In this document: piece by piece, positions 42,319 through 51,743 of the stretch
Position numbering within the stretch: the first letter of the stretch is position 1
How the letters are laid out: each line of letters starts with the position of its first letter
Assembly (NCBI GenBank): GCA_033557465.1
Contig: CM066047.1
Coordinates: 9,626,234 to 9,690,233, forward strand
Direction of reading: 5' to 3'
DNA length: 64,000 nt
Source: Ichthyophis bannanicus
Taxonomy: Eukaryota; Chordata; Amphibia; Gymnophiona; Ichthyophiidae
Notes under the pieces: generated by a model
Databases searched by the model: none
The model's input: only the letters and a program-made list of their open reading frames with translations
Told to the model about the DNA's origin: nothing
Program-made: the position numbers and the translations under genes

Positions 42319-44369
42319 ATTCAAAGTCATATTTAACTTATCCATCTGGCATACTTCCCTTATCCTCAGGAGTGCCACAAGGTTCTTTACTCTCTCCCAT
42401 TCTCTTCAACATATTTATCAGTCTGCTAGCAAGAACATGATCTTTTTGGCTTTTATTATGTAGATGACAAAACTTAACATGTACACCAAATACCAAACCC
42501 CTGACCTACTTCAACTCAGTTTCTGTCTCACTGCAATTAGAAATGGGCACTCAGCTAATCCTTTAAAACTTAGCCCTGGATCTTTCCTCCTCGTCACCGA
42601 TTACCCTCACACTACAACTACTGTCAGCGTAATAAAAATTGTGGGCTGCATCATTGACTGTGACCTGATTTTTATTTCCCATATTTTTGCAGTTATAAAA
42701 TAAACACTTTTTACCCTCAGGAATCTCCATTCAATAAAAAAGCAGTGTTGTAGGCAAGATGGCGCCGGTGACGGATGCCCGCTGACAACGCTCCTGTGAG
42801 CCCCCCGTCTTTTTTACCTCTCTTCTTTGTTGGAGAGCTTTTCTGATGCTGCACGTGGGCAGGAAAAGGAAAGCTAAGTTGTCGATGACGATGGGGGAGA
42901 TCCCGGGCATGGAGAGGTTGGCGATTTCCGGGCCCATGGATTCTTTTGTGCGGCCTGTCAGGAGGAATGAGTGGACTCTGGAGCAACCGTTGAGCATTGT
43001 AGGGGTGGAAGGAAGGCCCCTTAACGATGAAGGGTTGGAGGTTTCCCTCAGCCTGGAGCTCCAAGTGCCACCGGTGAGCCGGAAGTGGAGTGTCAGCATG
43101 TTAGGAATGCTCAAGAACACAGTCTGGTGAGACCTCACATTGTTTCCTTTGATAGCTTATGGGAAGCCTTCTTATCTATGCATCTCAGTATATCATCTCA
43201 GCTCCAGTCTATTTTGCAACAATTTCAAGTGTTTGGGCAGCAATTAAAATTGTATGAATTGGGTCAAACTGAGCTTACTGCCAAAGTGGCCTCTCATGAG
43301 GAGTGTTTGGGGCAGTTACAAGAGGTCTCCCAAGCCTTTGTTAAAGACTCTGGGGTTATGCATAGGAGGCTGTAATTTTTGGAAAATGCTGCAAAGAGCC
43401 GAAAGCTGCGTGTATTGAATTTTCCTAAGGTTCCGTTGGTGTCTGCCTTGGAATTCTTTAAAAAGTTCTTTGTAACTTCTCGTAAGCTATTGGCTGATTC
43501 TGTGCCACCAATATCGAAGGCCTTCTATTTACCAACTGCAAAGGCTAGTCCTGTGGGTAAAGATGATCACCTTTTGCTATCTTCGGACAGTTTGGATTTA
43601 TCTACATTTTTGGAGCGGTCCCCGTCTGATGTAGGGATGACTGCTACATTGCTGGTCACCTTTGCTCTTGAGGCGGACAGAGATTGGCTGTTGAAATTGT
43701 TTTTTAGGTCCCCATATAAAGTGTTCCTTGAGTCCCAACTAAGAATATTTCCAGATGTTTCTAGAGTAACCCAAAAGAGGAGGAGGCAGTTCCTTTTGTA
43801 TCGTCCTGGGGTGCTTCAGTTAGGAGGGTTGTTTTTCTTACGTTTTCCATGTAAGTGTCTGGTGAAGCTAGCTGGGCACAGTTACCTTTTTCTTGAACCC
43901 TCTCAGCTGGCCGCCTTTATTTCCTCTAAACCAGTGGTTCTCAACCTTTTTTGTACCGTGACCCCTTTTACCATTGGTCAACTTGTCGTGACCCCCAATG
44001 ATAAAATCAAATGCGTTTCTCTTCCTTTATTTACCGTTAACACATTGTCGCTGTAATCATTTGTTGAATTATTAATATATTATAGGTCTTTGCAATATGT
44101 TTCTATTTACAAAATTTACTTATTTAAGCCACAATAATTAATCACAATAACAAGTAACAATATTTGATTTCAAAATGATGATGATTTTGTAGTCAAATCT
44201 CTAATATGAAATAAAATTATTTCTTCTACCTTTGTTGTCTGACCAATTTATTCTCTGATCATGCTGGTCCCGATCTGAGGCTTCTGCTTTCCTGTCTTCT
44301 CTTAGCTCTCTTTCTGTGGTCTATGGTCCATCTGCCATTTCTTATCTCTTCTTTCGTTTTCTTCATGTC

Positions 44370-45000
44370 TTTCCATCAGCCTATTTCCAGCCCAGTAACC
44401 CTCCCCAGTATCAGTCCCTTTCCAGTCCTCACTCTCAGTACCTTCCAATGTCAACTTGCATCCTCATGACTGTCACTGGTGTCCATTCCCTTCCAATCCC
44501 CCTCCTTCCCCACTGAGCAGTCCCTTTTAGTACAAATACTATGGCAGCCCCTCTCAGATCCACTCCCTTCCAGTTCCATTCTCCCATCCCCTCGTATCAG
44601 CCCATTTGTAGCCTTAGCCCCCAATTTTTTTCCAGGGCCAGCAGCTCTATCCTCCCCTCCCCACAATCAGCCCATTCCCAGTCGAAGCCCCCCAATCAGC
44701 TCACTTCCAGTGCTAGTTCCACTTCAACCCCATTACCTGTGTTAGCCTCCCCTAATCAGCCCAATACCAGTCCTACCCCCCATCAGCTCATTATCAGTCC
44801 TAGCCTCCTCTAATCAGCCCATTTCCAGTCCTAACCTCCCCGATCAGCTCATTTCCAATGCTAGCCCCCCATCAGTCCATTAGCAGTCCTACCCCCCTAT
44901 CAGTACATTACCAGTCCCAACCCCCCCTTGATCAGTCCATTCCCAGTCCTAGCCTTCTTTAATCAACCCATTACCAGTCCTAGCCCACCCCCCATCTGCC
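44370..45000. repeat. Degenerate minisatellite inside hAT (AATCAGCCCATT-type unit)
   Basis: Imperfect units of about 28-30 bp share ATCAGCCCATT, CCAGTCCTAG and a C run. Similar units (CATCAGCTTATTTCCAGTCC) occur in the other hAT at 49018-49110. The open frames here are repeat artefacts. Confidence 0.7.
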
Positions 45001-45079
45001 CATGATAATCCTAACCCGCACTGTCTCTCCCCTCTGTCCAGCATTTATCCCCCATCTGTCCATTATGTCCCCCTGTCTC

Positions 45080-45725
45080 TTCCCTTTGTCCATGTCAGCC
45101 CCCCCTCCCTCCATCCCACCATGTCAGCCCCCCTCCGTCCATGTCAGCCCCATCCCTCCATCCATCAATGTCAGCCACCCCTCCATCCCTCCCTCTCTCT
45201 CTCTCTCCATGTCAGCCCCCCTCTGTCCATGTCAGCCCTCCCTCCCTCCATGTCAGCCCCCTGTCCATGTCAGCCCCTCCCTCCCTCCCTCCATCCCTCC
45301 ATGTCAGTCCCCCCTCTGTCCATGTCAGCCCCCTCCCTCCCTCCATGTCAGCCCCCCTCTGTCCATATCAGCCCTCCTCCCTCCCTCCATCCATCAATGT
45401 CAGCCACCCCTCCCTCCATCTCTCCATGTCAGGACTCCCCCCTCCCTCTCTCCATGTCAGCCCCCCTCCCTCCATCCATCCAAAAATGTCAGCCCCCCTC
45501 CCCATGTCAGACTCCCCTCCCTCCATGTCAGCCCCTCCCTCCCTCCATCCATCAGTGTCAGCCCCCCTCCCTCCCTCCATGTGAGCCCTCCCCTCCCTCC
45601 ATCTATGTCAGCCCCCCTCTCTCCATGTCAGTCCCCTGTCCATGTCAGCCCCCCTCCCTCCCTCCCTCCATGTCAGCCCCCCTCCCCATGTCAGCCCCCT
45701 CCCTCCCTCCATGTCAGCCCCATTG
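45080..45725. repeat. C-rich minisatellite (CCCTCCCTCCATGTCAGCC)
   Basis: About 650 bp of units 19-30 bp long built from CATGTCAGCC and CCCTCC words. The pyrimidine-rich strand gives long Ser-Pro frames in all three phases (for example 45002-45826), which I regard as non-coding. Confidence 0.9.
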
Positions 45726-45795
45726 CAGGTTCCCTGCCCCTCCTCCCCTCTCCCTGTCTGCCTGCTGCTGCCCTGCAGGTCTTCTACAGCCGCGG

Positions 45796-46001
45796 CTCCC
45801 TGTCTCCTAGGGAACCGCGGCCATGACTGTAAAACCGTTGCGGAGCCTTCCTGTCTCTCGACGGGCTCCGTGCAGCATTGTCTCGCCTCCAAACTACTTC
45901 CTTTGGAGGCGGGACAATGCTGCACGGAGCCTGTCGAGAGACAGGAAGGCTCTACAATGGTTTTACTGGCATAGCCGCGGTTCCCTAAGAGGCAGGGAGC
46001 C
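45796..46001. repeat. Near-perfect hairpin, about 95-bp arms
   Basis: The left arm (45796 to about 45890) and right arm (about 45904-46001) are reverse complements with few mismatches. Examples are GCAGCATTGTCTCGCCTCC against GGAGGCGGGACAATGCTGC, and GGAACCGCGGCCAT against ATAGCCGCGGTTCC. The loop is about 13 nt (AACTACTTCCTTT). It is GC-rich and lies just inside the right end of the hAT. Confidence 0.92.
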
Positions 46002-46499
46002 ATGGCTGCATTAGAAGAGACTGGGAGGCGGTAAGTTTGCTGCTGCCGAGAATAGACTCGGCAGCGGCAGCAACTTGGGCGCTTTTTTTTTTTTACGGCG
46101 GAGTGAGGTGACCCCCGCTAAATCCTGTGGCGACCCCCGTGGGGGTCGCGACCCACAGGTTGAGAACCGCTGCTCTAAACAATCTTTAGTGCAGATCCCT
46201 TCTCTTCTCCCTCCTCAGTGTAGTTCCCCTAGCTAGGTGGGCTATAATCAGAGAGTAATGTTAGCACTCCTTTCTTGTCTGTTTATTTTCCTGTATTCGC
46301 TTTGGAATCAGTTTCTCTTATATACTGTGACCTATCTTGCCATTGTATTGTGGACTTGTGGGCTATGCTTATATGTTTATTTTTTCTTGTTTGGAGGAGA
46401 AAAAAAAATTCATTGAATGTTTTGGTTGTGCCCTTTCTGTACAAGTTTGTTCTCTTGTGTAAATTGTAAAATTGCATAAATAAAAAATAAAAAAAAATT

Positions 46500-47005
46500 A
46501 TCCTAATCCTTCTGCCCTTCACACTCATTCTAATATTAATCGTGCAATGAATCAATTATTGTAACATCATTTTCCATGGTATTATCAGTTCACCTCACCA
46601 GACTTCAATGTCCAAAACACAGCTGTTAAACTCTTATACAAAACATCCAAGTATAATCATGTTACCCCGTTACTGGCTTTCATATTCCGTTCCCAGAATG
46701 CACATTTACTAGTCATCGCTACTAAACGACAAGACCGTTCCGCACTTTTCCTGAGTGCTTCTGCTCTGCTTAGAGAAGAAACTTCACTTAGGAAATTTAA
46801 AAACAACCTTGAGGCACATTACTTTCAACTAGCGTATAATCTTCCTGATTGATTTGTGATTCCTTTTCATTTTTAAATGATTTATTTCTATTCTTCTTAT
46901 TTATATATTTATTTAACAGGTCTTGTTTCTTATTGGTTTTAATTCCGTAAACCATGTTGACATCACTGATAAGGCAATATATCAAATATATTAATAAATT
47001 ATAAA
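46500..47005 (+). mobile_element. L2-like LINE, right part and 3' end
   Basis: Continues the RT C-terminal region (QNTAVKLLYKTSKYNHVTPL, ALLREETSLRKFKNNLEAHYF). It ends in a 3' UTR with CCATGTTGACATCACTGAT...AAGGCAATATATCAAATAT and a TAATAAATT end. The stem-loop is a diverged version of that in the other L2-like tails. Confidence 0.75.
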
Positions 47006-47258
47006 CTATTGTAGAAGCTGAAAGTGTGCTGTTTAATGCTATCAGCTGGAAGTTTGATATTTGAAGTTGGTTTAATTAGATCCACAAGCTAGAGAGTTTG
47101 CTGTTAAAGACTGAAGTTTAGCCTAGGAGAGGTCTGGTAAACATTGTGCTTTGAGGAAAGCACTTTGAAAATTATGTAGGTGGCTGTGGGCTGTGTATTA
47201 ACTGTGGAATTGCCAGTAAGAAGTCTACAGAGAAACTTTTCCCCATTTAAGCTTGGAA

Positions 47259-47480
47259 TTTTTTTTTTTTTTTTAGTGCCATCAAGTCAGTGTTAACTCA
47301 TAGTGACCCAGCTACCTCTGGCTTTTCTTGGCAATGTATTACTGGAAATAGATTGCCAGCCTTTTCTTCCAAGGCAATGGAGGGTAAAGTGACTTGCCCA
47401 AAGTCACAAGGAGTACCAGTGGGAATTGAACCCTTGATCTTCTGGGTACTAGGCAATTGCTCTAACCACTAGGCTACTCC
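47259..47480 (-). mobile_element. tRNA-headed SINE with RTE-BovB-like 3' tail
   Basis: On the minus strand: head GGAGTAGCCTAGTGGTTAG, B-box-like GGGTTCAATTCCC, core GTGACTTTGGGCAAGTCAC, then a tail ending AACACTGACTTGATGGCACT plus poly-A. The last part matches the RTE-BovB 3' end at 6310-6345. AAGCTTGGAA flanks it (47249-47258 and 47481-47490). The RTE-type tail implies mobilisation by RTE, unlike the SINEs with L2 tails. Confidence 0.88.
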
Positions 47481-47490
47481 AAGCTTGGAA

Positions 47491-47911
47491 ATAAAGCATG
47501 CAAATTGTGCACTTCATTCATGATAAAATGGAGCTCCTCTCCCAGAGAGTTGTTCTCAAACTTGTTCTGGAGGACCACCAGCCAATCATGTTTTCAGGAT
47601 ATCCACAATAAATAGTCCAACAAGGAAGCACAAACCAGTCTAGAGTGAGGTGTAAATCAAATATCATAAAACTTTAGTAGGGATAATCCCTAATCCAGAG
47701 ATACAAAGGGCCACACCCGACACAGCCGTGTTTCGGCACTGCCTTCATCAGGGGTATATGGGCATGTAACACTGTAACTCCCACTGAAGGTTCTCAATTG
47801 AAGAAACCCTTAGCATTATAATGATAGCCTTCGAGTACAGCCAATGTTAGCTGCTTTACCTTAAATTGAAACTGACATTTCTTATTACATATTGAATTAA
47901 TAATTGTGCAA
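47491..47911 (+). other. Unassigned repeat-like region containing a hammerhead motif
   Basis: No gene. At about 47567-47625 the words GGAGGACCACCAGCCAATC and TTTTCAGGATATCCACAATA look like the end of a DNA transposon. The remainder, up to the start of DIRS at 47912, includes the hammerhead-like segment (47713-47757, minus) and otherwise no recognised element. Confidence 0.45.
47713..47757 (-). ncRNA. Hammerhead-ribozyme-like motif
   Basis: Minus-strand order: stem I 5' strand ATACCC, core CTGATGA, stem II AGGC-AGT-GCC (one extra A), core GAAA, stem III CAC-GGCT-GTG, UC at the cleavage position (after base 47719), stem I 3' strand GGGTGT. Stem I can form six pairs (one G-U), stem II three and stem III four, counting the A15.1-U16.1 pair. 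All conserved core bases of a hammerhead are present. Such motifs are known in Penelope-like elements and other vertebrate repeats. Activity is not shown, and the host element is unidentified. Confidence 0.62.
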
Positions 47912-48045
47912 GGCTTGTTCCTTATCGTCCCTCCAGTTCAGTCCCTCACCACTGGGTTCTGCACCTCTTCCTGCAGCATGGAGATTGGGCATGTCAGAAC
48001 TGTGACACCACTGTAGATATCCTGCTGGCACCTCCCACCAGCTCC
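47912..48045 (+). repeat. Second DIRS, left inverted terminal repeat
   Basis: Starts TGTTCCTTATCGTCCCTCC. The complement of this repeat, with substitutions, ends the element at 63360-63500. Its first 40 bp recur in complement at 63005-63035. Confidence 0.87.
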
Positions 48046-48651
48046 CAGTGTGTCCAGTCTCCATGCAGCTGGAGGTAGTGAGCCTAGGTGCTGGGCTCAC
48101 TAGAGGAGCAGATAAGGAGCTTTAGGCAGCTTAGCTAGGGTTTTTAGTTTTTCTTTTCTCCCTATAATATTTTTTCTTTTGATCTGTAGCTTTAAAGCTC
48201 ATTAAAGCTTGTTAAAAAAAAAAAGAAAGGGCTGAGAGGAGATCGGAAGGGATTTAGGGGAGTCTCTTTCTCCCTCCCGTTTATTTCTGTCCCCTTTGCC
48301 TGCTCTCCCCTCCTTGTTGGCACAGAGGGGAGTTCTTTAGCAGGCTTTTCATCTCCTTACTGGCTCCATTTTCTGTGCTGTAGATGTCCAGTCAGAAACT
48401 GTCGTCGGGCCTTGTTTCTCTGCTTAGGGTTGCCAACTTACTTGAAGGAGAAAAACCCGCCACCTGTGGCTCGTCACACCCCGCCCATGCCCACCCTTGC
48501 CCCACCCCATGGCCCGCCCCCATCCCATCCTTGCTACACCCCCTTTTCCCCCAAAAATTGCAGAGGACAATGTGCAAACTGAACAAGCAAGATTTCTACA
48601 CATTTTTAAGCAGAAATTCTATAGTGACAGAACACGCAGCATTGGTTGTAC

Positions 48652-48673
48652 ACACACACACACACACACACAA
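48652..48673. repeat. (CA)n microsatellite
   Basis: Eleven CA dinucleotides in the left interior of the hAT. Confidence 0.9.
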
Positions 48674-49236
48674 TACAGACAGGTCTTCATAAATAAATGA
48701 GCACAAAACAAAAAGAGAAATATATAGACAAAAATTAAACTGAAACCCAAGAAGACAGACACTGCATGCAGTGCAGTATCAGATAAATAAGAGATGTAGT
48801 TCCCCATACTGTGTAAAATATAAAGGTAGTACAAAGTCCAATTATTAAATTGAAAATAAAATTATTTTTTCTACCTTTGTTGTCTGATCATTTTATTCTC
48901 TGATCATGCTGTTTCCGATCTGAGGCTTCCATTTTGCCATCTTTTCTTAGCTTGTTTTCTATGGTCTATAGTCCATCTGACATTTCTTGTCTCTTCTTTT
49001 CTTTTCTTCACTTCCTTCCATCAGCTTATTTCCAGTCCCAGTAACCCTCCATCAGCTCCCTTTCCAGTCCTCCCCTCCCATTACATTCCAATGCCAATCC
49101 CCTTGTGTTCCCAGTGATGTTCATTCCTTTCTAGTTCCCCTCCTTCCTCACTGTCCAGCCCCTTGTAGTCCAAACACCATCCCAGGTATCAGCTCTCTTC
49201 CACTCCCAGTGCCTTCCCCATGTCATCTCCCTTCCA

Positions 49237-50892
49237 GTAACATAGTAACATAGTAAATGACGGCAGATAAAGACCAGCATGGTCCATCTAGTCTGCCCAG
49301 CACGATGGCAAGAGAAGGTGCACCTGCCTCTCCGTGCAGGCCACCCCTCCCCACATCCCTGTTTAGGGATGAACCCACCACTCCATGCAGGACACCCCTA
49401 TTTGTTGAGAAATTAGATGGTTCAGTTTATTTTGATTTTATCCTTTTGCTGTAAAGAGATCCACTGTGTCTGTCCCATGCCATTTTGAATTCCGTCACCA
49501 TGTTTGCCCCCACCACTTCCATCGGGAGGGCATTCCAAGCATCCACCACCCTTTCTGTGAAAAAGTATTTCCTGACATTTCCTTTCAATTTACAACCTTG
49601 CAGCTTCCTCTTATGCCCTCTAGTTTTACAGCTTCCCCGTCTTTGGAAGAGGTTTGTTTGTTCATTATTTCCCTTTAAGTATTTAAAGGTCTGAATCATA
49701 TCTCCCCTGTCCCTCCTCTCCTCTAAAGTGTACATGTTTAGGTCTTCAAGTCTCTTCTCATAAGGCTTCTGACGCAGGCTCCAAATCATTTTGGTCGCCT
49801 TCCTCTGAACAGTTTCCAGTCTTTTTACATCCTTTGCAAGATACAGTCTCCAAAACTGAACACAGTATTCCAAGTGAGGCCTCACCAGTGACTTGTACAG
49901 TGGCATAAGTACCTCTTCCTTTCTGCTGGTAATTCCTCTTTGTATGCAGCCCAACATCCTCCTGGCTTTTGCCACCGCCTTGTCGCACTGTTTTGCCACC
50001 TTGAGATCTTCAGAAATAATCACACCAAGGTCTTTCTCCTGATCCGTGCACACCAACCTCTCGCCCCCTATCGCATACAATTCCCTTGGATTTCTGCTAC
50101 CCAAGTGCATGACTCTGCACTTCTTTGCATTAAATCTTAATTGCCAAGCATTAGACCATTCTTCCAACTTTTGTAGATCTTTCCTCATGTTAACCACTCC
50201 CTCGAGGGAGTCCACTCCGTTGCAAATTTTCATGTCATCTGCAAAAATACAGACTTTACCATTCAGTCCTTCAGCAATATCACTCACAAATACATTGAAC
50301 AGTGCCGGGCCCAGGACAAACCCTGGGGCACCCCGCTAATTACCTTCCTTTCATCCGAGTGAGCTCCATTTACCATCACCCTCTGTCGTCTGTCAGTCAA
50401 CCAATTTCTGATCCAATTTACCATCTTAGGATCCATCCCCAAGCTACCGAGTTTATTGATAAGCCTTCTATGAGGAACAGTATCGAAGGCTTTGCTGAAA
50501 TCCAGGTAGATGACATCCATCGCATGCCCTTGATCTAGCTCCCTGGTCACCCAGTCAAAGAACTCAATCAGATTTGTTTGGCAAGATCATCCTTCGGTAA
50601 AACCATGTTGCCTCGGGTCTTGCAACCTGTTGGTTTTGAGAAAGTTCACTATTCGCTCTTTCAGGAGCGCTTCCATGACTTTTCCCGCCACCGAGGTAAG
50701 GCTCACAGGCCTGTAGTTTGTCACTTCTTCCTTGTCACCACTTTTGGGTAGAGGTACGACATCAGCCATTCTCCAGTCCTGAGGAACCTCTCCTGTTTAA
50801 AAGGATCTGTTGAAAACATCCTTTAACGGCCCTGCAAGAACCTCTCTGAGCTCTTTCAGCATTCTGGGATGTATCCCATCCGGTCCCATGGC
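49237..50892 (-). mobile_element. CR1-B LINE, 3' part (left of CR1-A insertion)
   Basis: Minus strand: RT from VVPLPKSGDKEEVTNYRPVS (50587-50769) and YLDFSKAFDTVPHRRL (50284-50550) to the palm and C-terminus. A 3' UTR ending in a TTACTATGTTACTATGTTA tail follows at 49237-49260. It continues upstream at 56120-56312 beyond the CR1-A insertion (shared CTTGTC). Confidence 0.9.
49427..50287 (-). pseudogene. CR1-B reverse transcriptase, palm to C-terminus
   Basis: A 286-codon open segment with SDIAEGLNGKVCIFADDMKI (FADD with both Asps), [57 protein letters not shown] and the C-terminal VRKYFFTERVVDAWNALPMEV. Upstream at 50284 the VLGPLLF-type block is frameshifted (QGLSWARHCSMYL). The catalytic part is intact but the gene as a whole is broken. 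Confidence 0.88.
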
Positions 50893-51059
50893 CTTGTCTT
50901 TAAGGACTAGAACAGGGGACTGTTACTTCTGGAGAGAGATCTGCAATTGTGAGTATATACTTCTGGGAATTTTCTGAAGGGGAATTCTTTCTATTAAAGC
51001 TATTTAATCTGTGAACCCACTGTTTTTTGTTAAATCAGTCAGGGCCTAGTAGCAGCAGT

Positions 51060-51420
51060 TTAAGTTTAAATTTAAAACACAGAAGAGAACTTTCTGGTTA
51101 CATTTCATACCCAGCAGAGAGCTTGTAGTTTTAATTTAATAGTCACTCAGGGTCTAGTATCAGCAAAGTACTTTTAGTTTAAATTTAAAACACAGAAAAG
51201 AGCTTTCTGGTTAAATTTGGAACCCAGCAGAAAGCTGTAGTTTAAATTTAATAGTCACTCAGGGCATGGCATCAGCAAAGTACTTTTAGTTTAAATTTAA
51301 AACACAGAAGAGAGCTTTCTGGTTAAATTTAGAACCCAGCAGAGAGCTTGTAGTTTAAATTTCATAATAAGTTAGAGCCTAGCAGCAGCAAAGAGCTTTA
51401 ATTTAATTCAAATAAGAATA
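51060..51420 (+). repeat. CR1-A 5' UTR tandem monomers (three units)
   Basis: Units of about 110-117 bp start near 51060, 51177 and 51287. Each has GTTTAAATTTAAAACACAGA, GAGCTTTCTGGTTA, ACCCAGCAGAGAGCTTGTAG and ATAGTCACTCAGGG-type words. The minus copy has two, so monomer number differs between copies. Confidence 0.8.
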
Positions 51421-51743
51421 TAGCTTACCTCAGCAGCACAGGACAGGGTACTCTGTAGCAGCCCACTTTTAATAAGTGTTATTTCCCTCCCTCCCTCCCC
51501 ACACCCGCCCACCCCTGGGATAATGGTAGCTTTATAGGTACTTACACATCTTAAAAGACAGGAGGTGCTCTCAGGTGAAGCTCATTATCCAAATCAGTCA
51601 TACACTAAGGACCTGAGAGTAATTAAGCTTCAGGTGAACAAGGTATATTAAACGTATTAGGTACAGTTTTATTGGTATAAATATCCATAGCAACCCTTAG
51701 TAAGTAAAGAATTTAAAGATCTAAACACAAACTTAAAACTAAG

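Larger units (their letters stand above)
41758..42751 (+). mobile_element. L2-like LINE, left part of interrupted copy
   Basis: The plus-strand RT fragment reads SFLNNNTFK, then after a hAT insertion (41778-42318) continues to SSGVPQGSLLSPILFNIFI and a decayed palm region. It breaks off at about 42751 where an L1-type element is inserted, and resumes at 46500. Continuity of the reading across the hAT supports the insertion order. Confidence 0.75.
43932..46172. mobile_element. hAT DNA transposon, non-autonomous, 8-bp duplication
   Basis: Terminal inverted repeats CAGTGGTTCTCAACCTTTT (43932) and the complement of CAGCGGTTCTCAACCTGTGG (end 46172), with GTGACCCC and GGGGGTCGCGAC subterminal words, are typical hAT ends. 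CTCTAAAC flanks it (43924-43931 and 46173-46180). The interior has no transposase. It holds a block shared with the hAT at 48425, C-rich minisatellites and a strong hairpin. Confidence 0.92.
42846..46225 (+). pseudogene. L1-type ORF1 of the half-L1 element
   Basis: The N-terminal part is at 42846-43130 (frame 1). After a frameshift comes a coiled-coil region (43085-43375, LQSILQQFQVFGQQLKLYEL, then TELTAKVASHEECLGQLQEV). After a TAA the RRM and C-terminal domain follow (43379 on, KLRVLNFPKV, LRIFPDVSRVTQKRRRQFLL). The protein is interrupted at FISSK by the hAT, continues for about 15 codons after 46181 and stops near 46230. This domain order is that of L1 ORF1p. It is diverged from the ORF1 at 26727 and so represents another subfamily. 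Confidence 0.78.
42752..46499 (+). mobile_element. ORF1-only L1-type element (HAL1-like), split by a hAT
   Basis: Without the hAT (43932-46172) the element is about 1.5 kb: a short 5' UTR containing GCAAGATGGCGCCGG, one ORF1 of about 1.1 kb, a 3' UTR of about 300 bp and an A-rich end (46480-46499). No ORF2 sequence lies between ORF1 and the 3' UTR. It looks like a half-L1 element as known from mammals, or an ORF1 transcript copy. It is inserted in an L2-like LINE that resumes at 46500. Confidence 0.72.

Noticed and set aside
45002..45826. Long overlapping Ser/Pro/His-rich open frames
   Set aside because: They are open in all three phases because the underlying C-rich minisatellite has no stop-forming words. 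There is no domain or start context.
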